Source of the DNA: Rhizoclosmatium globosum
Lineage: Eukaryota; Chytridiomycota; Chytridiomycetes; Chytridiales; Chytriomycetaceae
DNA: 64,000 nucleotides
Direction of reading: 5' to 3'
Assembly: GCA_002104985.1 (NCBI GenBank)
Contig: MCGO01000083.1
Span: forward strand, 62,001 to 126,000
A program made the position numbers and the translations under genes. This document shows, piece after piece, positions 11,293 to 21,768 of the stretch (positions are counted from its first letter, which is position 1; each line of letters begins with the position of its first letter). The notes beneath the pieces were generated by a model. The model did not search any database. It saw only the letters and a program-made list of their open reading frames with translations, and was not told the origin of the DNA.

Positions 11293-12847
11293 TCAATTGG
11301 TTCTCACTCGAGGCAGCCCTTCAACTGGAGGACAGACGATTTCAATGCCATTGTCTGCGAGTGTTGCTTGTGAAGGATGCGGTGACACGTCTCCCAATGG
11401 CTTGGTGATTCTTGGCTCCAGAAGCTCCTCCTTTTCCAACTTAGATGGTTCCTCAGTTGCAACAGACTCATAAACTGGATACGAAACTTCTCCGACTTCA
11501 GCAGTATCCAAACCAACAGCTTCGGCATCTTTGTGGCAACGCATCTTCAATCCTGGAATCATGTTCACAGCCAAAACAATAATACATGTCCATCCAGCAG
11601 TCCATACAGTCACAGCCGCGATACCAGCCAGCTGAACGGGCACTTGAATCCAAACGGTATCAATCCAGCCCGCAGTTGCACCACCAGCAACATCGACGTT
11701 GGTAATAGAGAACTGGGCGAAAATTCCAGTCAGAATCATTCCAAATGCACCACCAACACCGTGAGATGCACCAACTTCCAAGGTATCATCAACACCCAAC
11801 CAGTGAACGAACTTCGAGGCGTAAAAGCAGAGAATTGGAGTCAAAACTCCAAAAACAAGAGCAACTCCCGGTTGGATGTATCCACTTCCAGGAGTAATTG
11901 CTACCAAGGCAATCACGACTCCGTTACAAAATGCAATGGCACTAAACCGTTTCTTGTTGACAAGCGATTCCATGGCCATCATTGTGAGTCCACCGGCAGC
12001 AGCAGCGATGTTTGTGGCAAACGCAGCACCAACGGCGCGTTCATTCGATCCAAGTGCAGAACCACCGTTGAAACCATTCCATCCAAACCAAAGCAACGCA
12101 GTACCGATGTATACAAAGGCGGGTTATGTGGCTTGTATTCTCTAACACCGTAGTCATTTCTCTTTCCAAGAAGAACAGCAAGCATGAAACCAGTGACACC
12201 AGACGAAAGGTGAACGACAGAACCTCCAGCGTAGTCAAGACAGTTCAAGCTGTGCAACCATCCGTTTGAAGACCAGGTCCAGTACGCGATAGGATCATAC
12301 ACAATAGTTGTCCAGAGGAACACGAAAATCATCATGGGGAGGAGGCGCATTCGACCTGCGATACCACCAATCAAAAGTCCTGGGGTGATACAAGCGAACA
12401 TCATCTATAGATAACGATTTAGAAATGACTCGGGCTTTTAAATAGGATCGCGCATACCTGATACATAGCAAGAAGGGCATTTGGGATAGTTCCAGCAACC
12501 ATGTTTTGGGTGTCCATCGTGTTCTTCAAGAATCCATAGTCAAAGTTTCCGATAAAGTTGGAGCGGGAAGTGTCAGAGAAAGAGAGGGAGAATCCGAATA
12601 GGACCCATTGGATTGCAACGACGCAGAAGCAGAGAAGGACAGCGAGAAGGGTCGTTAACGAGTTCTTTTGATCGCTAAGGCCTGAGTAGAATAGTCCAAG
12701 GGCTGGGATTTGAAGAAATACGAGGGAAGACTGTAGGTGATGCAAGATTAGTCGTCGTTATCTAATTAACCAAAGGGAACATACAGAGGTGAGGATCCAT
12801 GCAATGTCACCGGCGACGAGTGGGGATGCTGTGCTGTTGGAAGCCAT
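11293..12847 (-). CDS. Ammonium transporter (Amt/Mep family), copy 2, with one-base frameshift
   Basis: Exons are 12785-12847, 12458-12730 and 11293-12404, with introns at 12731-12784 and 12405-12457 in the same places as introns 1 and 2 of copy 1; the third intron of copy 1 is absent. Motifs include ALGLFYSGLSDQKN, DYAGGSVVHLSSG and ASHGVGGAFGM, so both pore histidines are present. The tail is longer and Glu/Lys/Pro-rich. At about 12117-12124 one base is missing: the frame slips between KPHNP and FVYIGTALLWFGW, and correcting it would give a normal Amt. This may be a sequencing error or a recent loss-of-function mutation. No signal peptide is evident, unlike copy 1. Confidence 0.85.
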
Positions 12848-13409
12848 CTTTGATTTGAATGAATGCAGTCGGTGGATATAGAAAACGAAGATGCTTGAAG
12901 ATCTTTGTGGGAAAAACCTTGCCCGGTTTTTGTATTCTTTGGTGTTTCAGACCATGTGGGTGAAGATAAGATTGGATCTTGGCCTCCGAGATTGTCCGAT
13001 CTTAATGCAAAGTGCCACCGAGCTATCTTGACATCCACAGTTAATATCTATCTGGCCTATTAAGTCTCTGAGAAAGCTAGTAACTGTAAGTCTATCTGTT
13101 AGGAACGAACGCATTTTGAACGATGCCGTGCCTTGACCTAGGGTTTCGCCGAAAGAGTCCACAAGGCCCAGTGGTCTAATTACGAATATTTATGTATTCG
13201 ACTCCTCTTTCCTTTCTCTTTTCTTCTCTTAAATTCTCGCTGTTCTTTGTCCTTTGGGCTTATCGGGTTAATTGAAACAAGTGTTTCAAAATACGTTTCG
13301 TATTTATCGCGGACAGGTAACATAGGTGACCTTATTTATTTGCTTTTAAGGTCAAGCGAAGAAAGATATACTTCGATGAGTTTGGTCTCGCACTTAATTA
13401 AATAATAAA
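12848..13409. other. Intergenic region upstream of Amt copy 2
   Basis: No gene is seen. It holds the Amt copy 2 promoter, with GATAAG at 12965-12970, then a pyrimidine-rich stretch near 13200-13260 and the 3' flank of the regulator gene A. Confidence 0.4.
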
Positions 13410-15455
13410 TCATGCATTCAACTTCCAAAACAGCCTCCATGAATCCTCCTTCCTTCCTTTCCATCGAACATCTCTTTTTGAGCCCAATTCCAACCCAAGG
13501 AATCCCAAATAGCACCACGGCTCTGTGGTTGGATCAGAATCCACACGACTTGTATAAATACCTAATTCGTGCGAGACGGTTCCTTCTTGAGCTGTACTAC
13601 TCTTTCGACCATTACGAACAACATCGTCCACTTCAGAAAGCAGAATCTCCATCGCTTCGACCATTGGAACCGCTGGTTTCGGTAACTTTCTCGTCCTTGT
13701 TGAAATCATGATATCATCCATCCGCTCCTTAATTTCGTGTATACTATCATCATCATCCAGTCCGGACAACTGAAGCCACTGCGAATCCATACGACACACG
13801 ATAAACCACAAAACAATAAAAGATTCAAGAAGATTGAGGAGTTGCGGCCGTCCATAATGCTTTGTTTGGGCTTTTGAAAGAAGGGACGCTCCTCCGCCCA
13901 TTGTAATATATTCCAGAAAGAGTGACAAGGAGAGAACGCGCGAAGCAGAAGAGAAACATTGCTGAATAGCGTTCAGAACTATAGATTGTTGACCGGAATT
14001 AATATACTGAGGTCTGCTTGCTCGCAGGGATGTCAGAAATAGGATTGGGCGGTGTAAGACTGAAACACTTGATTCCAGCTCCAAATTCAACCCCAAGAAA
14101 TTGAGTTTCGGATGGAATGTCGAAATCAAGGCGATCATGTTTGTTTGTTCCTCAGTGGTAATTCTTGATGGGTTTTCAAACCGAAGGCGATATTTGATGG
14201 GACACCCTTGATGAACTGCAAGGAAACGAGAGTGGAGAGATTGAGGCAAATTCGCCGAGGATAAACAGTCCTTGATAGTAGCCGGAGGAGTCGAGTGCGA
14301 TTCTCGAATATTACCAATCAAATTTTGCAATTCGGCAACGTACTGATGAACAAGATCGATGGTGGGATCTTCAATGCTAAAGACAGGATTTGGATCGAAC
14401 ACTTGAGCACGGGCCTTGACGCGTTCGCCAGTAAGCTCAAGGCGGAATGGCTCAGGTAAATAGGATAAAGCATAAGAATACTGTATGTAGAGCTTCCAAA
14501 ATAGTCGTCGGCGTTCCTCCTTTTGTCGAGCTGTCAAATGAGAGAGCCACGGAGAATCGTCTGGGTCAATGTCCATTCTTAATTCGATGAGCATTTTAAG
14601 AGCGGTTTGCATGAATTGTTCCGCTAGTGCTAATTCGCCGATGTCTTAAGTAAACTGTCAGAGAGTACAATAAAACAAACTCAAGGAATTACTTCGTGCG
14701 TGAATGTGAGCAATGTTGTATGCATACATAAGTTCAACTGATGGTGTGAGGTCAGGGGCATAAAGTGCCTTCCGTGTTCGGCGTAAGTAGTTCTTCTGTA
14801 CAGTGTCGTCCTCGGTGTAGCTGATGAGAGTACAGAATACAAGTCTCAGAATGGCAGGTTTGTGGAAGAAATCTCGCAAGAAGCTTTCAGCATCCAGCAC
14901 GTCTGAGAGTGGTGGTGTTGTTCCGCTTTCAGTGTAATACTTGAATGCCAATAGCCAGTCCTGGAAGGTTGGCAGAAGATCCGGATCGACTAGAGTCATA
15001 TCATTCACAGTGTGTGATAATGGTGCATCAAACGTCGTCAAGTACTGCTCAAGAACTGGATTAATTGACGTTACGTCCACGTTGAAAGGTGTGGCCCTCT
15101 CCAATCTAGAATAGTAACATTGGCCTCCACCAAAACCTGCATCCGTGACGACTGGAATCTGAGCTCGATCAGGGACTTGATTGTGTGGCGACAAAGGAAG
15201 CTCCAAGTTCAACTCGTTCATCTCATTTGAAAGCCCCTCATTAACTACACTGACGGACATCAATACTGTTAGATGGAAGCAACTACAAAATAATCAAAGC
15301 GAAGCTTACAAAAGCGGATCGTTGATGTACATGCATTTGACACCTTTTGCGCGACAGTTAATACATCCATCTCTTTCTTGTGAACATCCCTTTTTGTGTT
15401 TGCGACATTCTTCACAACGCCTGACTTTGGATCGCCTGGTTCCATCAGCGTACAT
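13410..15455 (-). CDS. Zn2Cys6 regulator family, member A
   Basis: Exon 1 (15310-15455) encodes the zinc cluster CEECRKHKKGCSQERDGC followed by CRAKGVKC, the binuclear Zn2Cys6 form of fungal transcription factors. Exon 2 ends at 14693, a 48-nt intron (14645-14692) follows, and exon 3 (13410-14644) encodes the long family domain with DIDPDDSPWLSHL, ARQKEERRRLFWKLY and the C-terminal signature WCYLGFLGLELG ending RLFWKLNA. Expected role: nuclear DNA-binding regulator. Oddity: the obvious donor of exon 1 and the CAG acceptor near 15266 do not keep frame (one base off). Either there is an indel, or the product starts at the ATG at 15260 without the zinc cluster. Head-to-head with member B. Confidence 0.75.
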
Positions 15456-16013
15456 CTCGCCTTTAGAATGATTTTAAATATTTGACACAGCCACTCGTGT
15501 TTGTAATTGGTTTTGTTCAACCATTCCATCAATGTGCTTCCTCAGTAGCTTGTTCCTTATGTCAAGCTGGAGGAAAATTGGCAGTAAAATGCAAGATGTT
15601 GACTGGTGCAATTTCTGCTCGTCCGCTGACCGCTGTTGCTACTTCATCCAGAGATAGATTTAAGGAAGTCATTATCGACAGATAACAGTTGACAGCGAGA
15701 ATAAACAGTGCACTCAATGAAGTTTGTAGATTAATCTCATACGCCGAAAAAAGTCTCTTCATTCTGAATCTTGGAACTCCTTGGCTTCAACTGTTTTATC
15801 CCAACGTTTGAGACAGAGACACGACTTTGGCTTCCAAGCTAAAAGCTTTCCATTTGACCGCTTCCACATTTTTGGCTTCAGCTCGCAAAATCTTCAATAG
15901 TTTTCGTGCAGAATTTGAGCGGACAGCATTTTGGAGGCAAAGTAAATACATTTGGAGATTTGATTCATTTGGCCTTCAAAACTTCACACTCAAACCAGTC
16001 AATCTTCGATTCC
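15456..16013. other. Shared upstream region of regulators A and B
   Basis: 558 bp separate the divergent starts of A and B. A 74-codon open frame at 15827-16051 overlaps the start of B in another frame and has no family resemblance. I see no other gene. It is presumably a bidirectional promoter. Confidence 0.4.
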
Positions 16014-18055
16014 ATGCTAGCGGACGGAACCAAAAGATCAAAGGCAAATAGTTGCGAAGAGTGTCGGCGTCATAAGAAAGGCTGCTCAAAAGACCGTTCG
16101 GGCTGTATTGGTTGCAAAGTGAAGGGTGTGCCTTGTGTGTACCTTAACGATCCCATGCTGTGAGCTTACCAGCGAATTATTTCAAAGATTGACTAATTAT
16201 GTACTTTCTACTAGTATTGTCGCTGAAGGGACAAGCCGTAATCCCGACACTCAACAATTCGCTTTTGCGCCAACCATATTCAATATTGACGCTAGCTCTA
16301 TGGCAACATCAATCAACGGGTTTGTTGGAGCTAATATCAACCCAGTTTTGGAAGAATACTTGAAAGCATGGGGATCGCCAGTTATCGATCAGTCACTTAG
16401 TTTTGAGCTTGAAGACACTGACTTACTTCCAACCTTCGATGATTTTCTTCTTGTCTTCAACTATTACACTGACAACGGCAAGTCAGTGTCGACCTCAGAT
16501 TCATTTGACGTTCAGAGTTTCCTTGTCGGATTTTATCAATAACCAGCGGTGCTACAGTAAGCGATCAAAGGTGGACCAACATAATCTTAATTGATTACAA
16601 TTTAAGTCTTGTTGCGTGGCGTTGGGGAGATTTTCTTTTGATTCTACGGAAGCGCAACTCACTCGTCTCCGGTACTTCAAGCGCGCATACAAAGCGCTCC
16701 ATGTCGCGGATTTAACGCCATCAGTTGATATTCTCATGGCTTTTGAGAATTTATCGTATGTTGCTCGAGGTAGACAACATCATTTAGTGCTTACATAAGC
16801 TAAATTGATTCCAAAAGTGCTTGGAGATGAAAACCTGAAGGAGTATTTCTTTTATCGAGCACTCGAGATGCTTGTGGAGCTCAAAATGGATATTGATCCC
16901 GATGACCTGCCATTAGACCATCTTACTCCTCGACAAAAGGAGGAACGGCGAAGATTATATTGGCAATCGTACAGGCTCTACTCTTATGTTACTGCATATT
17001 CTTCAGATTATAAGCAAGTCAATCTGCAAAGGGGAAAGGTTAAAGTTTACAGTCAAGCGTATGATCCATATGAGGTGTTTGAAGTGAATGGAAAGTCAGG
17101 CGGTTTGGTTAAAAAATTAGAAGGTGACATATTTGTCATTATTGGAGAAATACGGCGGTTGTATTGTCGACCGCCGTCGTCAATACAGGAGGTATTCAAC
17201 TGGGGCCGAGCAGATTCAGCTTCACGAAAAAGCCTGGCATCTCTTGGCGAATTGATTCCATTTGAATTCCTTCTTCTGTTCGATGATGCAACCTATGTCA
17301 CTTTGGACGATGAGGAAAGATTCATCTCTCAAACCTCGACTGTTGGTGGAGCTCTGTACATGATCAATATGAACTTTCACTCCTGCATATCTGTTTGCTA
17401 TCGGCCTATAATGTTTCTCACTGCATTGCCATCCTGTCGGCCTATGTACTTGAGTTCAGAGCAGCAAAATACAGTCGTTGCGGCAATTAATAATTGTTAT
17501 GAAGCTTCGTGGAGAATCACGTCTCTGCTTATCTTCTTCGAAAAAATGCAATACGGAGGAGGAAAGAGTCGGCTACCTGAAAACGAACACGATTTCTACA
17601 ATATTTTTCAAAACACGTTATCCTACCTTGAGGCGTACGTTTCATTGTGGTTTATTGTCTGCAGAATGGACCCGCAATGGCTTACACTTGCGTTTTCAGA
17701 AGACGTGAATACTTTGGCACTGCAAAATCGATTACGGCGTGTTCTTGAAATTCAGGAATGGATTGGAAGTGAGGGTCGACTGGAACCAATCCACAAAGGA
17801 ATGATGGTTATGTTGGAAGAAATTGAGGAGGTAGCGCGGGCGGGTAAGCACGTCAATAAACAATCCGATGACGATGGTTTGGAATCCATTATACTTGGAA
17901 TTCACAGTTTGGCTCTTGGTGTGAAATCAGCGGCAATGGCAAACCCTTGGTGCTACCTTGGATTCCTAGGACTTGAGATTGGCTCAGAGAGAAAGGTGAA
18001 ATGGATGGGAAGATACGAAGAGGCTTGGAGATTGTTTTGGAAGTTGAATGCGTGA
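16014..18055 (+). pseudogene. Zn2Cys6 regulator family, member B, degraded
   Basis: Exon 1 (16014-16159) has an intact cluster CEECRRHKKGCSKDRSGC with CKVKGVPC. Exon 2 (16215 on) matches the family but has TAA at 16540-16542 where all relatives have Lys (…K-P-A-V/I-L-R). The following junction (donor 16557, acceptor near 16606) is also out of phase. Exon 4 (16818-18055) is open and well conserved, with ALYMINMNFHSCISVCYRP and the terminal WCYLGFLGLEIG…RLFWKLNA, but lacks one codon of the PWLSHL motif. Two independent lesions favour a young pseudogene. A truncated ~160-aa zinc-cluster product could still be made. Closest relative by eye is member C. Confidence 0.7.
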
Positions 18056-18398
18056 AGAAGTATCATTTATAAAGAGTGGAAGCTAATGCTTAATTTTGAC
18101 AATTAACTTTATTCAAATTTTCGGAAACTGCCATCGATTTCTGTTTGTTTCTAGAGTTGTTCGTTAATGCTATTGAGATGTGGTTACCACAAGTCAAAAT
18201 CTGGAAATCGAAATTCCTTAAATAAGCTCTGCATTAGGACAAAGTTTACCCACACAAAACTCAGGTTGCTGCGATGGACAGTGCGGGCCCTGCTAGAAGT
18301 TATTTGTAGATGGCGATTTTATTCTCAATTGACACGCGGAAAATAACAGCTCCGAATTTTTTCAACAGGGACTCGTTGGAAATCGCAAACATTATCAC
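18056..18398. other. Intergenic region upstream of regulator C
   Basis: 343 bp with no gene found. It would hold the 3' end of B and the promoter of C. Confidence 0.3.
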
Positions 18399-19121
18399 AT
18401 GCCAGCCGAGAGGTCCAACCTGTCAAGATTAAAGCGATGCGATGAATGCCGAAAGCATAAAAAGGGATGTTCTCAGGACAAGGATGGCTGCATCAGCTGC
18501 AAAGCGAAGGGAGTGCCGTGCGTGTACATCAACGATCCATCACTGTGAGTTGGCCGTCTTCTGTCGAATATGATCAACTCATATAATCTACTCACGCATA
18601 ACAAAAAGATCCCTTGCCGAAGAGCCGAGTAACGATCTTGATGCCTCACAGTCCGCCTCATTTGTGCAATTAGATCCAAACTTTACTGGTCCATCCCTGA
18701 ACCCTTCCGTCAATCCAAAGATCCGCCAAGTTTTAGAAGAATACTTGACAGCGTGGGAATCACCGGTCATTGATCAGTCATCGAGTTTTGAGCTCGAAGA
18801 CACAGATTTGCTTCCAACGATGGACGATTTCCTTCTTGTCTTCAACTACTCAGCCGACTACGGCAATTCCGTATCAAATTCGGATGCATTTGATGTGCAA
18901 AGTCTTCTCGCTGGGTTCTTCAAGAAGCCTGCTGTTTTGCGGTAACGCCACGAATTTATGAGCGGACTGAACACTGATTTGATACACAAACAGTTTAGCA
19001 CACTGTTGCGTCGCACTTGGAAGGTTTTCTTTTCGTTCGCCGGAAGCCCATCAAACTCGAATCAGATACTTCAAACGAGCTTATAAGGCTCTTCACAGAG
19101 CTGACCTTACTCCGTCCGTGG

Positions 19122-20328
19122 TAGGGATGGCGATTTGGTACCTGGTACCTGTTCAGGACCAGGTTTACCTGATCACGTGACCGTACCAGGTTTCAGTTTA
19201 ACCAATACCTGGTCGGGGGGGGGGGGGAAGGGTTCAGCCGCTGTGTGATGAGCTGTGGAAGCTTTGCAATCAATACAATACAAACCTATCTATTTAAACC
19301 TATCTATTTGGAGCAGGAGGTGTTGATTGCCTTGACAGTTGCATCAGTTTCCGATGTCAAGAGTCAAGGGGTTAGAATGAATTCCACATACAAACTGAGA
19401 GTAGACTCTTTATTAATATAGTTTTATGCGAATGGATTTCTTTCAATGGGTGGACGTCAGCAGAATTCAAACCTTTCCAGTGTTGTTGGTTCTACAACAA
19501 CCCACGGCAAGTAAATGCAAACAGAATCAGCTCGAAATTTAAACGCAGCTTTTTATTCACAGTTTAAAACAGTGGGGAAAATTCGAGCTCTGCTGAGCTC
19601 TTGGGTGTTGCTTGAGAGTGGTGCAAAGTCTTCTCAAAGATTGACGAAACATTTTTCGTCAACCTTTGGTTTTCAGCACAGCCATTTAAACAGAGCTTAT
19701 ATGCTGCAGATCGCTATACAAGGAAAATCCGCCGATTATTTACATTGAACTTTGCTTAGAAGGTGGTTATTGGGGGAAAATAATTGTAAACATAGTTAGT
19801 ATGTATATGAAAGTTGTTGGGTGCGCTACAACAACACACAGTGAGTGAATGTGAACGGAATGGGCTCGAATTTTATACACAGCTTTTCATTCCCAACTTA
19901 AAACAGTGGGGAAAATTCGAGCTCTGTTGAGCTTTTAAGTGACGCCTGAGAGTGGTGCAAAGTCTTCTCAAAGGTTGGGTAAACACATTTCATCAACCTT
20001 TGACCGTTTATTGAGCATTCTTACATAAATTCTATGCTGTACCTATATATATTATCTTATGGTGAAATGCCAGAAACAGTTTGAGTATGAACAACTTTAT
20101 ACCCTTATATACCAGGCCCTCAACAAAATAGAACAGCTCATTTCTTTCTTTCCTTTATTAAATTTCTTTTCCTTGTTTTAATTTAATATGCTGTGTCAAT
20201 CAGTGTTGACTTCGACACCAACTATACCTGTACTTACCTGACCTCCCCAGGTTAACCCTCGACCCTGCCAGGTATACCTGATGACTCATACCTGCAGGTA
20301 CCAGGTTTCGACCAGGTAAACATCCCTA
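19122..20328. mobile_element. Non-autonomous hAT-type element (MITE) in regulator C
   Basis: The 1,207-bp insert is bounded by perfect 8-bp target duplications GTCCGTGG (19114-19121 and 20329-20336). Its ends are TAGGGATG and CATCCCTA, an 8-bp terminal inverted repeat. An 8-bp duplication and TAGGG-type ends are hallmarks of hAT elements. Both subterminal regions are packed with ACCTGG/CCAGGT in both orientations (for example 19140, 19159, 19186, 19207 on the left and five or more within 20241-20317), as expected for transposase binding sites. No transposase frame is present. A run of 13 G lies at 19215-19227. Insertion is recent, since both target copies are identical. Confidence 0.85.
19482..20042. 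repeat. Direct repeats inside the MITE
   Basis: Two related segments of roughly 230 bp (about 19482-19710 and 19812-20042) share blocks such as AAAACAGTGGGGAAAATTCG and GAGAGTGGTGCAAAGTCTTC. Each begins with a small palindrome built on GTTGTTG and CAACAAC. They are diverged by many substitutions. They may be LTR-like ends of a tiny nested element or an old internal duplication. Confidence 0.5.
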
Positions 20329-21768
20329 GTCCGTGGACATTCTCATGGCTTTCGATAACTTGTCTTATGTTGCGCGAGGTGAGTGTGTTGGGCTGCCTGT
20401 TTTAATTACGATTAATGCTTTCTCGGCGGAAGTGCTGGGAGACGAAAACCTCAAAGAGATTTTCTTTTATCGGGCTCTTGATATGCTTGTTGAACTGAAG
20501 ATGGACGTTGATCCAGACGACCTGCCGTGGCTATCTCATTTGTCTCCTCGCGAAAAGGAGGAACGTCGAAGGCTTTATTGGTCGCTATACAGTAATTACT
20601 CGTACATCACGGCATACTCCTCTGATTACAGATACGTTAATCTGCAAAGAGGAAAAGTTAAAATTTACAGTCAGGTGTATGATCCATACGCCGTATTTGA
20701 TGATACTGGAAAGTCTGGAGGGTTAAGAAAGAAATTAGAGGCAGATATGTTTGTTATTATTGCAGAGATCCGACGGTTGTATTCTGGACCACCCTCAGCT
20801 ATCACCGACATGCTTAGATGGGGAAACCCAGATTCGGCGTCACTGAAACAATTGGATTCACTGTATGAATTAATTCCGGTTGAGTTGCGGCACTTGTTTG
20901 CAAATATGACGTTCGTCACTCCAGAAGACGAAGATAGAATCACGTCTCAAAACTCGAATGTTGGTGGTGCTCTGTACATGATCAACTTCAACTTTCACTC
21001 ATGTATATCCGTCTGTTTCCGACCAATCTTGTTTCTCACCTCATTACCGTCTTGTCAACCCATGCATTTGAGTTCAGACCAGCAGAGCACGGTTGCAAAT
21101 GCGATTAAACAAGTTTACGAAGCAGCATGGAGAATTACATCATTACTCATCTTCTATGAGAAAATGGAATACGGAGGAGGAAAGAACCGCGTGCCTGAAA
21201 ACGAACACGATTTCTACAATATTCATCAGAACACGTTATCATACCTTGAGGCTTATATTTCATTGTGGTTCATAGTTTGTCGAATGGACCCTCAATGGTT
21301 TACTGTGGTGTCTTTGAAAGAATTCAATAGTGTTGCGTTACGAAATCGACTAAGACGCGTTCTCGAAATTCAGGAATGGATCGGAAGTGAGGGCCGTATG
21401 GAACCAACTCATAACGCCATGGTGGTAATGTTGGATGAGGTTGAAGAGGTAGTGCGAGTTGGTAAACATGTCAACAGACAATCTGAGGGCGATGATTTGG
21501 ATTTTATTACCCTAGGTATTAACAGCTTGACGCTTGGGGTTAATCCTCCGAAAAAGCCTTCAGCCATGGCAAACCCTTGGTGTTACCTTGGATTCTTGGG
21601 ACTTGAAATGGGTTTAGATAGAAACGTTAAATGGATGGGAAGGAATGAAGAAGCATGGAGATTATTTTGGAAGTTGAATGCGTGAAATTATGGAATATAA
21701 ACAGGAATAAAGTAGAATTATCCAGTCTGTAAGATCCATTCAACTTCAACTCAAAACCATCGTTTGAA

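Larger units (their letters stand above)
18399..21685 (+). pseudogene. Zn2Cys6 regulator family, member C, split by a MITE
   Basis: Exons are 18399-18544 (zinc cluster CDECRKHKKGCSQDKDGC, CKAKGVPC), 18609-18941, 18994 to 20378 with the transposon inside, and 20433-21685 (family domain, ending WCYLGFLGLEMG…RLFWKLNA). The hAT-type element 19122-20328 plus one 8-bp target copy lies in exon 3 after DLTPSV. Taking them out gives an uninterrupted 633-codon frame, the same length as intact member F, so the gene was healthy when hit and no further mutations have built up. The insertion carries stops in frame, so the present allele should be null unless the element is spliced out or excised. Confidence 0.82.

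Noticed and set aside
15827..16051. 74-codon ORF upstream of regulator B
   Set aside because: It overlaps the true zinc-cluster start in another frame and has no similarity to the family.
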